A DNA stretch of 64,000 bases from Pocillopora verrucosa (Eukaryota; Cnidaria; Anthozoa; Scleractinia; Pocilloporidae), in the NCBI RefSeq assembly GCF_036669915.1, contig NC_089315.1:6905791-6969790 (forward strand). The letters are read 5' to 3'. The translations under genes were made by a program, and so were the position numbers. Below are positions 36,294-48,000 of the stretch, one piece after another. The stretch's first letter is position 1; each line of letters opens with the position of its first letter. Below the pieces are notes generated by a model that worked only from the letters and a program-made list of their open reading frames with translations, had not been told where the DNA came from and did not search any database.

Positions 36294-39102
36294 ATGGCCC
36301 GCGGTACAAGTCAGAATTCATTACTATGTTTTTTTTGTGTGAGTAGTCTGTTTATTGGTTGTACTCGTGGAGGCTCGTCCGCATTTTCAACCATTCGGTC
36401 GAAATTTACAACCATTCAATCGTGTGTTGACCAGCTTACTGCCCCGGGAGATGAATGCGTTATTCCTGGAGGGCGTTACCTAGAACGCGTGACTGTCACG
36501 AACAAACATGGTACCCCTGAAAAACCAATCATCATACGGGGAATCCTAGACGAATATCCGATCATTGATGGTACTGTCCAACTAAAGCCAAAGGGAGAAT
36601 GGGTGAAAGATGACAGTGGCGCTTTTAAGGCTGTCATAGACCAAGACATTTGGCAGTTATTTATCGACGGCGAGATGATGACAAATGCACGCTGGCCAAA
36701 CGCACTGTGGTCCAACAAGACAGTATTCAACGCCAGTTACTGGGCGAAGTCGTCCACCTTGTCCACACGAGGTGTTATGGTCGATGATGGCTCAAAGGAC
36801 TTGGCTGGAAGCGGTCTGAACGCAACGGGTGCCATGGCAGTTCTTAACATCGGAAGTTTTAATACCTTCACAGCCATAGTGCAAAGCCACAAGCCCGGGA
36901 ATGCATCATTCACGTACAAGGACACATTCGGTCGAATAAAGTTCGTTCCTGGAGCCAATCAATACTTCCTTGAAGACAAGTTAGAATTTCTTGACCAACC
37001 CGAGGAGTGGTTTTACGACAAAACTACTAGAACACTATTTGTAATGACGGCAGATGGCAAATCCCCAGAAGGACGTGACGTCAGAGGGAAGGTTATGACG
37101 TACGCATTTAACATTACCAACTGTAGTCACGTGGTTTTTAAGAAGCTGAAGTTCTTTGGGACAGCGCTACGGGCTTCCACAATGGATGAAAAGAATGCAG
37201 TGAATAATTTGACTTTCCACTCGATCATCTTCAGCTACCCGTCGTATACACGACGAATGCTTGGTGACACTGCTCCTGCTGAATGGACTAAAATGAACGC
37301 GAATACGAAGAAAGTTACCTTCAATACATTAACGGTTTTTAACAACACTTTCTATGGTACCGATGGCGCCGCCTTAGAGTTCAGCGGTTTGAATGCGACT
37401 CTGGAAAACAACTTGTTCGAATACAACGACTGGACTGCAGCAAACACGGTTTACAAGAGTGGAGGGCTAGGCACGATTATTTCTAGAGGTATTGGCGACA
37501 TTTTTGTGAGAAACACCTTGCGGTACAACGGAGCCAGCAGTGGCATAAGACCTGGTTTGCGGCCTACAGTGCGGCTTAACCATTTGCATCATCAATGCTG
37601 GGGTGCTATACAGGTAACTACTTCTCTTTTCCTTGCCAGACGTATTTCAATTGGTACATTATCATGGGGAACGAAATCACTGTCTCCATCATGGTTGCCC
37701 AGAAGTGACAGCGCTCGCCCACTACCGCCGTAGGAAGGGTTACATTTTTGAACCTGGCGTCACCTGTGGTTTGAGTTTGACGCCATAATAATGGAGCTTT
37801 GATTGGTGAAAGTCCTTAAGACATTTGATTCCAATGAATGCAGTCTAATAGATATAAAAAAGGATTAATTTCATTCAAATTCTAGGCAGCTTGACGATTA
37901 CTTTTGATAAGTGCAGTACGTTGCATTTTCACGGTACTTGAACCTTAGGCAGGATCTGCGATCACATATAGTCGCTGTTATGATTTAAAAACATATGCCC
38001 CCACCCATAATATTCTGCAGTCTTGAAGTGCTTTAGTCTTTTATTTGACATATGGTAGGGTTGGATGAATTTCTTGTCTACGTTATCTTTCGGTGCTCAT
38101 TCACTTTGTTTTTTGATAACCTTTCAGCATGACGGCAGTCACGTTCAAGTACAAATCAAATCGCAAACTCATGCAATTCTCCAGCAAAATTGGGTGCATT
38201 CTAGTCCTAAGTATGGGGTGAGATTTGACGGACAACCACCTCTGCCGGTTGGACGTGATGGAACAATGCATAGTAACGTGGTGTGGAAATGTAATGGCAT
38301 GATGGTAAAAGGAGACAATCACACAGTGCAACACAACCTGGTGTTTGATAAAAGAAATGAGAGAGACGGTGACCACCAAGGTGATAAATGTTCCTTGTGT
38401 GTTTTACGTTATGTTCGCGAAAACCCTGTTCCGATCAACAACGGAACTGTAGTTTTATTCAACGGAGCTGATAAGGCAAACGGTGGCAAACACGGGGGAG
38501 AGTTGTATCCTTTGGCCGGGAGTGTTGTGAAGTTCAACGTTATTGGAAAAGTTACAGATCAGTTGGTCGATCCAGATAACTTCGATTTTCGACCTCTTTC
38601 CAATTCTACTTATATACAGCACAACGTTGGACCCTACAGCTATAACCCCGCGTTCACGCACTACTGGATACCGGGACGGCAGTTGTATAAGGCAAGCACG
38701 CCTGTCCCCCCTGACAATAATGTAAAGATAAGACCAGATCGAAGGGACACTCTTATGTGGCTGAATGGATACGGAGCGTCTGTCCATCATGTTTATTTGG
38801 GAACTGATAAGGAGAGGGTTAGCAGCGCCTCGCGCCACTCCTCTGAGTACCTTGGATCGGTCGTCGATGGTGGGAATGTCCTACACCTGAAGACCACTCT
38901 GGAGCCTCAGACCAAGTACTTCTGGCGCGTGGATTCTGAATTAAAGTCGACTTTGGTATATCGAGGTGACGTGTGGTCTTTCAAAACAAGTGGAAGTAGC
39001 CTTGTAGCTCTGTCACAGAGTAAAGGAAACATTTGGCTCTCCCACCATTGTGTCACTTCAATTTTTACCATTGTCACAGCACTAAGACTGACTAAGCATT
39101 AG
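36294..39102 (+). CDS. Secreted right-handed beta-helix protein with Fn3-like C-terminal part
   Basis: Two exons (36294-37613 and 38128-39102) join in phase 0 to give 764 residues. A hydrophobic N-terminal signal peptide (about 1-25) is followed by a long region with the look of pectate-lyase-fold parallel beta-helix proteins: TVTNKHGTPEKPIIIRG, ITNCSHVVFKKLKFFG, LENNLFEYNDW, IFVRNTLRYNG, NVVWKCNGMMVKGDNHT. The last about 100 residues (VYLGTDKERV, LEPQTKYFWRVDSE, VWSFKT) resemble an Fn3-like module common in bacterial carbohydrate-active enzymes. Many Asn-X-Ser/Thr sites agree with secretion. The hydrophobic C-terminus could be a GPI signal. A splice acceptor ending at 36287 indicates a 5' untranslated intron. 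AATAAA occurs at 39294 and 39298. The substrate is unknown. A polysaccharide lyase or glycan-binding role is possible but not shown. Confidence 0.82.
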
Positions 39103-39980
39103 CAGGTTAAATGCAAGGGGTCATTTTATTTCCGTGGGATGTTTGACGCGAGGGAAGTTAGTGTTGACCATTTACCTCGACCCATTCACACTCGATTTTA
39201 GATGTTTTTCCTGTCAATATAGACAAGCGAATAGATAGATAATGAGAATTAAGGACTAATTATCAATTAGAGATATTGTTTAAATAGAAAGGAAATAAAT
39301 AAAGAGGTTTATTGTTGCTACTTTGTAGGATTGTCTTTCAGATCTTGATGTAACTGGAAAACTTGGAAATATTGCAAATTTAAATACTGATGGAATTTTA
39401 TTATTTTCTTTAAATGAAACGGTAAATGAGGCTATTTCGTGTTCCTTCCCCCTCACAGAGTCTGTTCCTTGTATGGGGTTTTCTATGTTAGCTGGTCAGC
39501 GTGTCAGCAGCCACATCTTCATTAGCTTATCCATAAACGGACCTTAAGGAATTTACAGTTGACTGAGGACCTGACAGATTTAAGACATTTCGCCGCCCGC
39601 AGGAAATTTCTTTTCGCTCACGATCCATACGCCGTTGCATTCGAAATCGTTGATTCCCCCTGAAATGTTAGCTACGGGCGTCGAGTGTGAGAGTTTGATA
39701 ATTTGAGTTTTTTCGCCTGTGATAAAAGCAATTATTTTTCTTGAGGAATAGTGTTGAGTATTTTTTTCGTAAGCGACGCAAACTTCAGAGGCTTGTTAAT
39801 TTTCCACTGCTTTCTGGTGGGCAAAACATCTTTATTTAACCTAAACATATTAGGTAAGATCCGATTCTCTCGTACATGGTTTAATTTTTCAGAAATGAGA
39901 CAATTGATAAAACATTAGGATTATTTGGTATATTAGCCATCTATCATTGCAAGAGTGGTTTCATTTCATGCGGATTTGTC

Positions 39981-40496
39981 TCAACTCGTCATTTTCTGTT
40001 TTCCAACCTGTCCTCCATTAGACTCTTGAATGCTGGATACATTTCCTGAAATGGAGTCACCTGAAGCAGCTCTCGAAGATAACGCCACACCCGAAGATTC
40101 GCCATCGGATAACGCCTCTTGGTCCGATGTAGAATAACGAAATCTAGGATTCTGAACGGCGCCGGCAAGACTAAATTCCACCTCAGTATCGCTTGAACTA
40201 GATGGATCGTGGAAAAAATCAGATTTCTCGTTTTCCACACTGTCGTTAATAGAGATCACAACGTCGTCTTCTTCCCTTTTCTCCAAAATCAGTGCAAGAA
40301 AATCTAATTCTTGGTTAGGAGTTAATTTTCGCACACTCTGCTGTGAGATTGCCTTTTCCATTTCCTTGATTTGTTGTAAAATGAGCCAAACATTTTCGTG
40401 ATAGTTTTCAAAATTATAGATAGGTGCCCCGATGGGTGGTATCACATTATATAGGCTAACTCTTGATGTTATTCGTCGACGTACAGCGGGTAACAT
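39981..40496 (-). CDS. Hypothetical acidic protein, 171 residues
   Basis: An uninterrupted frame from ATG at 40496 to the stop at 39981 encodes 171 residues that I do not recognise. The N-terminus is basic (MLPAVRRRITSR). It is followed by a proline-containing stretch (YNVIPPIGAPIYNFENYHE), a probable amphipathic helix or short coiled coil (about 37-75), and an acidic, serine-rich tail. No signal peptide or membrane helix is evident. Support for a real gene is the long open frame in AT-rich DNA, varied coding-like composition, and a minus-strand AATAAA at 39836-39831, about 145 bases past the stop. It is tail-to-tail with the beta-helix gene. Confidence 0.5.
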   Translation of the reverse strand: MLPAVRRRITSRVSLYNVIPPIGAPIYNFENYHENVWLILQQIKEMEKAISQQSVRKLTPNQELDFLALILEKREEDDVVISINDSVENEKSDFFHDPSSSSDTEVEFSLAGAVQNPRFRYSTSDQEALSDGESSGVALSSRAASGDSISGNVSSIQESNGGQVGKQKMTS

Positions 40497-42045
40497 TATG
40501 CTTGACCGGTTGTGCTCGAAAAGAATTCTAAATTTTTTTTTTCATTATCTTTCATAACCTTTTTTATTGAGTCGGTTGAAACCGAGGCGCAATTTGCATA
40601 AACTGGTGGGTTTTTGTCTTTTCCGAAATGACGAAACTTTGAAACCATACAAGGTCCCAAGCAAACTTCAAAAGAAAGCGTACACCTTGGGAGAAAAAAC
40701 GTAGGCGCCCCAAAAAGAGAGATAAATAATGAAATAGCAGATTGCTACTAAAGTTTTTAACAGTCTAAAGTAATAAATCGGAACAATGTAAGAAACATGT
40801 GAGGTTCTCGCCCTTTTTGATGTATACCCTGCTTAGTTTGTTAAAAAATTTTGGCTGATTTTTTATTTACTCATCAAAGATCAGTCTTGCGTATAAGGCT
40901 GTGACGCCTGAATGCGACGTGGATTAAATCAGATTAAATCTGATTAAATCTGTTTTCGTTGTTGTTGTTGTTCCTTTATTTTGTTTTGTTTTGTTTTTTA
41001 CACGGTCTGTTTGTTCATTCGTTTGTTTTTCGGGATGGTTTAAAGCTCCAAGGGTGAAATTTCTACCAACTACCTTTAGTCTCATTTATATTTCCGTTGG
41101 ATTCTGTAAAATGTCATTTAGCTTACTATGAGGGTGATGAAATTTCAGAAAACTGAGAAGACACTATTTCAGTAGTCTTGGCTGAAGCCTGCCTTCAATG
41201 ATCTACTCCGGTTTCTTCGAACGAGAATTGCAGCGTGACACACAATTCGTGATGAATTCGTTCTTAGCAGGCAAATGGCTTCCTCTTTTACAAATCCCGT
41301 ATTTACGCCAAGTGGATGACATGAAAAAAAGTTCGTGTATTAGAAGGTCTCTGTCTCTTTGTAATGCGTTTAATTTATAACTCGCGTCTAGGAATGTATT
41401 TTCTGAATTTGTTATTATTCACAAAGCCATCGGCTGAGCATGTAACTGCTGCCATTTGTGTAGATCCTTAGGCAAGACTGCAGTTTCGATTCTTTCTGAA
41501 TCTCGTCAGTCTAGGAACCCAATGTTCGCTACTGGAAGGCGGCAACAAGGTAAACTTGAGATGCGCTGAACTGCAAACGTCTTTTATTACATGAACAACG
41601 ATTCACTGAAATTAAATGTATAAATCCGCTGAATAAAGCAAAATAACAACCGAATGACAAACGAAAGGAAAGCTAAATATAAACCGATCGATACTTACAA
41701 TTTTTTTCGTGCCTTGTTCCGCTAATACAAAAAGAAATCTTGTACAACAATCATAGCGAAAGCTAAAACTTCAAAGCAGACCATGTGCTCTCTTATTGTG
41801 ACTGCAAAACATGTTACCAGCGGTACACGTCATAAATGACTCACTGAAATGTCTCAGTCATTACAGTCACGGAAGATGACAGGAGTCCCACAGGCCCAAC
41901 AACACTCTTTAACTTTGTCCATGCTACCTTGCTGCCACCAAACATGTTCACTCGACCGCGACAGGATGATGCATCGCAATCAGAGTGTGTACACCGTGGG
42001 CAGCGACCTCATGCCGGAGAGGTCAAACTTTGGCTTGAATTACTT

Positions 42046-42080
42046 ATGCAAATTAGCTGGCTGCACTAGCTAATTTGCAT
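42046..42080. promoter_or_regulatory. Inverted pair of octamer motifs
   Basis: ATGCAAATTAGCT (42046-42058) is exactly inverted as AGCTAATTTGCAT (42068-42080) across a 9-bp spacer. Each arm contains ATGCAAAT, the canonical POU/Oct site. A regulatory function is inference; no start site was found nearby. Confidence 0.35.
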
Positions 42081-42274
42081 TTTTTCCCGTCGCAAAGCTC
42101 GGCATGTAACTTGGTTTAAAGAGTTTGATTACTCTACTGTCGTAGTCGGTTCGGAAAAAGCTTTTAAGACATTGCCTTGGTACCGCTATCGCCAGTCATT
42201 TTTTGAAAGTGTAATTCTGCAGAAACGTACGTACTGAAAATTATATATTTTTGATATGCCCCAGTTTGCTCTAA

Positions 42275-42357
42275 TGTGTAACTTATGCCATGACCGGTAT
42301 ATACTGTGTAACTTATGCCATGACCGGTATATACTGTGTAACTTATGCCATGACCGC
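42275..42357. repeat. Tandem repeat, 30-bp unit, about 2.8 copies
   Basis: The unit TGTGTAACTTATGCCATGAC plus ten further bases occurs at 42275-42304, 42305-42334 and, truncated, from 42335. The two complete copies are identical, which suggests recent expansion. Confidence 0.9.
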
Positions 42358-43331
42358 CACAACTGGGATTGTCTCATTTATATGTCTGACTTTCATGTAT
42401 AACTTTGTTCAGTTGAATGCAAAGATCGACTAAGATGAGCAACCTTCTAATTCTTGTGGCTGTTGACATTTATATACTGAAGTGCATGGCACTGTCTTTG
42501 CTATGTTGTTAGTCATGTCAAGCTTGTTACATTCTCGTACGTCTTGGACCCCGATATGTCGTGCTGTGTTGGCAGCAAAATATAGGAAGGCTGACTCAAG
42601 AGTTGTGTCGACTGGTCGCATCGGCTGGATATCTTCTTCTCAAGACTCGAGGTAAAACAGTCTAATCCTTTAGGAGACTAGAAAATAACTAGATACCAGC
42701 CATGCTTTCAACGATTGGGGCAGCAAAACATAAGGGGAGGTTGTTTACAGGCCTTAGTGATTTGAGCACTGACTACAATTTTCAACTCTTCGATTAGTTG
42801 CAGCGTAAATCGTGTGTAATTTTTTTTACATCGTTAAATAAAATATCGTGAGCCTCTTTTATCGTATATAAGCTCGGATAACAATAGGGAATTAGTGCCA
42901 TATTCAAGTGACCTTGGTGGGATCAGCAAATGTTTACTGGCCTTATTAAATTGAATATTGAGTACACTATTGGCTACATTTACTGCATTCGAACAATTTT
43001 GCTGTATGTAAGGTCGAACTGCTAAAGAGTTGCAAATGGTTATGTATAAATATGGTTACAGACCCGGTCACTTAGCGGCGCTAAGTGAGTGCATTTCGTT
43101 TATGGTTCAGCAAGACTAACTGACCTATCCAGCTGAATAGTTCACAAAAAAATAATTTGAGCGATTAAATATCCAGGAGATTGAAAATAGAAAAAAAGAT
43201 CACCCGCAGAGAAATTAAAAGCTGCGAGGTGGCTTGACATCAGCTCACATTTCTATGACCAGAGCCCGTGTGTTTTAGGTCAGCGGAGACTATATGTAAA
43301 AGAAACCACTGTTTAGTCCTGCCTGGTTTCT

Positions 43332-44904
43332 TCGGGAAGCGCACTCCGACATCCGTCAGAAAGTTGCTTACCTATATTACAGACTCCAATAAATTTTTGC
43401 GATGCCTCCTTTTCACGGATGGCCGATTACAACTACAATATAGTGACACCTCCACGAAATCTGTCAAAAGGAGGATGTTACATCACCAGAGGTCATCTCG
43501 GATAGATTTCTGATAACAAAATCCGAGCTCGCCCGATGTTTTCATGAAGGCCCTATTTCACATTTTAGAGTCGCAAAATAGAGTAGAAAGGAGCACTTAC
43601 TTCGTTTTCGCTCATGACTTTGTATTAGCGTTAAGATATTTGCATTTTTTTCCGTTGCTAACCTATATGTCAGATTCCACAAAATACATTTGACGCCTTC
43701 TTTTCACGGATGGCCGATCACAACTACAACGTAATGACATCTTCACGAAATCTGTCAAAAGGAGGATTTTAAAACACCGGAAGTCTTCTGGATTTCTGAT
43801 GAAATAAATTTAACGCAGTTACGTTCAGAGTTTAAGCGATATATTGTTATTTCTAATATGGTAATTGATAAAAAAATTGTACATTACCTCGATTGGACGG
43901 AGATCAAGTTTGAATATAATGTAGCAGGCGATATTACTTTTGTCGACAAGGATAATCCGTGACTTGTCTCACCTATTATATTTTCTCTATCTGCGTTGTG
44001 CCATGATCATCATTGAAAATATTCTACGATAATATTTTTTACAATATTTAGATGAGGATTTTCAATTCTAAACGCAAGAGCGTACTTAGGGAAAGATCTA
44101 TAAGAAACAGTTTCTCGTGAATACATTTTAAAAATTCTTTTAGCCGACTTCTAAATAGATAAAAAATTACTACACATATATATTTCACTTCGACGATTAT
44201 CTTAATAAACAACTAATGGGAAGTTCTGAGAATCAGTTTTTAATACTACATGTTAAATTAATGGTTATTTTTCTCTTCCTGCTTAAGGGCTCTTTCGCAG
44301 TTTGGACAACGCCAGTTTGCACTTGAATCTTCCAAAATAATTGTTGAAATGCATTTCCTGTGAAAAAACTCCTTGCAGCTACAACATTTCACACAACGAG
44401 AAGGAGACTTTATTATCGATTGGAATACGGCCGAACGCTGAATACGAATTGAGTGAGCAAACAGATACTTTGATCTCTCGCACGATAACAAATTTCCCGC
44501 CTTTGCTAGTTTGGACCATTCAATTGTCTGGGAGTTAATCGACCGTATCATTTATCTTCCCTCTCCATTTCCGGTGTTTTAAAATCCTCCTTTTGACAGA
44601 TTTCGTGGAGGTGTTACTATGTTGTAGTTGTAATCGGCCATCCGTGAAAAGGAGGCATCGCAAAAATTTTGTGGAGTCTGTAATAAAGGTAAGCAACGAA
44701 AAAAAAAAGCAATATCTTACGCCTAATACGAAGTCATGAGCGAAAACGAAGCACGTGTTCGTTTCTACTCTGTTTTGCGGGTCTAATATGCTAAATAGGG
44801 TCTTCATCACGAAGACAACATCGGGCGAGCTCGGATTTCGTAATCGGAAATCTACCCGAGATGACCTCCTTCTGACGGATGTCGGAGTGCGCTTTCCGGT
44901 TTCT
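43332..44904. repeat. Long inverted repeat (arms 43332-43788 and 44568-44904)
   Basis: The plus-strand sequence from GGAAGCGCACTCCGACATCC at about 43334 onward reappears on the minus strand from about 44904 down to 44568. Both arms share TTTTCACGGATGGCCGAT, GAAATCTGTCAAAAGGAGGA and AAAACACCGGAA. The left arm is longer because a block of about 115 bp is present twice (about 43361-43475 and 43655-43770). The arms enclose about 780 bp that include the PHD-like fragment. A fold-back transposon or an inverted segmental duplication would both give this structure. Confidence 0.8.
44258..44551 (-). pseudogene. PHD-like zinc-finger fragment
   Basis: A minus-strand frame of up to 97 residues ends in RCVKCCSCKEFFHRKC followed by NWRCPNCERALKQ. 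The pattern Cys-x2-Cys-x4-His-x2-Cys, then Cys-x2-Cys, fits the second half of a PHD-type zinc finger. The expected first cysteine pair is unclear, so the domain is partial or lies across an unseen exon. It sits between the arms of a long inverted repeat, so it may belong to a mobile element; PHD fingers are known in some transposon proteins. Alternatively it is an exon of an unrecognised gene. Confidence 0.4.
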
Positions 44905-45045
44905 TCCAATGCGCTACATGATTTCGCCCTCAGTGCTTTTCCCTTTAAGAACGGAAGTCTCTAGGAAAGGTAAAAATTTGGAATAGGCCTGAATTATCAG
45001 GTCTGTTGCTTATGTATCCGTCTTTATCGTATTCTTGCATTGTAG

Positions 45046-48000
45046 TAAAAAAAAGCTAAGTAAACAACTGAAAGACGATGCTGAGGCTGTTATTATCGGC
45101 GGGGGAGTCCTGGGCACGAGTATTGCTTATCACTTGGCCAAAGCTGGAATGAAAGATGTGATCTTATTAGAAAAGTCAGAACTCACAGCTGGCTCAACTT
45201 GGCACTCGGTAATGCTTTACAGTAAACGAAAATGCCATTTGTAAGCATTAAGTTCTCAAGATGGATGGTAAGGACAATTTATTGATGTAAAAAAGGAAAT
45301 TCACAAAAAAAGATGTATGGATGAGGATAATCTTAAAGAACTGGATTGCTAAAAAGAGAGATGTTGACACGACTGATTTATCGTTATTGAATTAAGAATT
45401 CGGTTGCCAATACGAGAGGCTTTGTCGTCTTCAGCTAGAGGCGATATTTCAAGCTATTGTAAAGGAGTTTATGTACTACGCTGTCTAGAAAAGCAACATA
45501 GCGAGACGTTTCTCTCAAACACCCTTTATCCTTTTTTCCAGGTCGGTGTTACGTCTCACTATAATCCAGTGGTGAACATGAAGCCTCTAACTCATTACAG
45601 CATGTCCTTGTACAAACAGCTTGGACAGGAAACTGGACAGGTCAGACTGATCATAAGGACAATTTAAATAATGTTACTTTAGAGTTAAAGCTGACATAGA
45701 AAGAAGATATAGCAGAGAGACGGAATTCTCCACAGAGCCCATATCCCGAAGATAATCTGTCTTGGCTTAGCTTATGACTTATCACTATAGTCTCGCAAGA
45801 ATAGTATTATGAGTATCCAGTGTGTTACTTTAAGGTTTTGTTAACGAACGTCGCATGAGAACCTGGGAAAAATTAGCGACCTGCAGGTAGTCATTTCTAG
45901 ATTCCTCTGGGATCTGCGGGAACCGAGAAGGTCGAGAAGATTTGAATAAATCCTAAGGGAAATTAACCTAGGAAGAAGGTCTAACGGGGAACACAGGTTC
46001 TTACGCACGATCTTCTCTTTCCTCAGTGCAGCAGATGATTGTGTTGTCCCGTTCGTAATTCCCCTTTCATTCCCATAGCATATGTCACGGCTGAAAAGCA
46101 AAGCAACACTTATCCATTTAAGCAATGCTCAGTGAAATTGAAAAAGAGGTATAGGTTGCACAAAATATAATCAAAAGTATATTTATTATATATCCCTTCC
46201 CACCCGAAATGAATTTTTATAGAGTAAATTTTGCAAAGATCTGCCATGATATGGAAAGATGAATTAACAGCTACATCATCGTAACTTACTGCTAGTTTAA
46301 GACTAAGTTAGCCTTTTGGAATAAGTCTTTTAAACCCTCTAACTCCCAAGATCTCATTAGAAATTCTTCCTACTTTCTACCTATAGTTCTTGTGATGTTA
46401 GTTTGGAGAATTTGGTATTGGATCAACTTATAGTCCCCTATTTTATATTTTTTTTTATTCTCATCACTTATCTGCTTGATATTGTGTTGATATTGTAAGG
46501 AGAAATTTTTTCTTGGTCTCTCATGGGAGTTAAAGGGCTAAAAGAGACCTAGTTGTTAACGTCATCGATTCCGGCGCTCCTTCCGGCTGTCTTCACGGGA
46601 AGCAGTTATGAGCACTGCTTTTTCTTCTGGACGCCGGGATATTAGTGTTTCACAGATCTGCAATTCCCAGTATTTTATAGGGCCTACCTAATTTTCACTT
46701 TTATTAATTTCAGTGGTTAAAGACACAATGAGATAAAACTGTCTTAGCTTAGACAAACGCAAATGACTGGGCCGACCATGCAGACACTACTTCTCTCGCT
46801 ACTAAAGTTAAATTCTTAGGCCGCATTATAATCTTAAATGCATTCATATACAGGACGTCGGGTTTCACATGTGCGGCAGCATTAGGATTTGTACAACGCC
46901 CGAGAGACTAGAAGAGGCAAAGTATCAGATGCAAAGGCACGGTTGGATGAAGGCACCACAAAGATTAATTACGACAGAGGAAGTAGCCCGATTGCATCCT
47001 CTTCTGTATGTAGATGACGTCCTGGGAGCTTTGTACTTCCCTGGTGTGTATTAAAGTCGCGAAAATGTAACAATGGCTAGGAGAGGTTGAACACCGTTTC
47101 TTGCCTCTGATAATTAAAAACACGCTAGAGAATGGAAATTAAGAAAAATACAATCGGAAACAAAAAATTTCCAGCAAGGCTATTCAGGGAGCAGTCATCT
47201 TTTTCTCCCCTGGAGGTAGGAGGATTTTGATTGAGTCATGATAAAGTTTACCCGATCCCCCCCGTGAGGCTCTGTAAAATTCTTATGACTTCGCCTCCCC
47301 CCCCCCTTCCCCCCATTAGCGGTTAGTTGACGTTCAAATCTCTATAGTCATCCTGACTACTTATTTTGGCAACCACTGATTCCCACTCCGTACCCTCTGA
47401 AACTATGTGATCACACCGTCTTCCGCCCCCCTCTTCCCCTTCCCCTTCCCCTTCCTAGTCTCCTTTCATACATTTTTCTGTCACATACACTGACTGTCCG
47501 ATAATAATTAGCTGTGTTTGCAAAGATACATCTTGCGTTGAATTTAATAAATGACAAAAAGATCGCAAATTTACCTTTCAGAGGATGGCTACATTGATCC
47601 ATATTCCTTGACACAAGCCCTCGCGAAAGGGGCGCGGATGTACGGGGCCGAGATATACATGCCAGCTCCAGTTACTGGGCTAAACTTCAGATCTGATGGA
47701 CGATGGGATGTGAAAACACCACACGGCACAATTAGAGCTAAACATGTTGTTAATGCAGCTGGTAATTATATGTTGATGCGTGTATTACACGAACATTTTT
47801 GGGGTAATCTGTTTTCTTTGACGTCAATAGTCGCCTGAGATGTTGCGCTCTTAACCTCTAAGTCCCACTAGTGATCTAGACAGAATTTCTCCTTACACTA
47901 TCAGTACGATATCAAGTAGACAGGTAATGAGAAAAAGAAAAATATAAATTAAGGGATTATTAGTTGATTCAATTCCAGATCCTCCAAACTAGCATCGTAT

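Larger units (their letters stand above)
40497..43331. other. Gene-poor region upstream of DMGDH
   Basis: It holds the octamer pair and the 30-bp tandem repeat. The missing first DMGDH exon may lie here or nearer 45046. No exon was identified with confidence. Confidence 0.4.

Noticed and set aside
44909..44969. A short ATG-initiated frame with targeting-peptide-like composition ending in GT, as a possible DMGDH exon 1
   Set aside because: It would end in phase 1, while the next exon needs phase 2. Joining it leads to an immediate stop.
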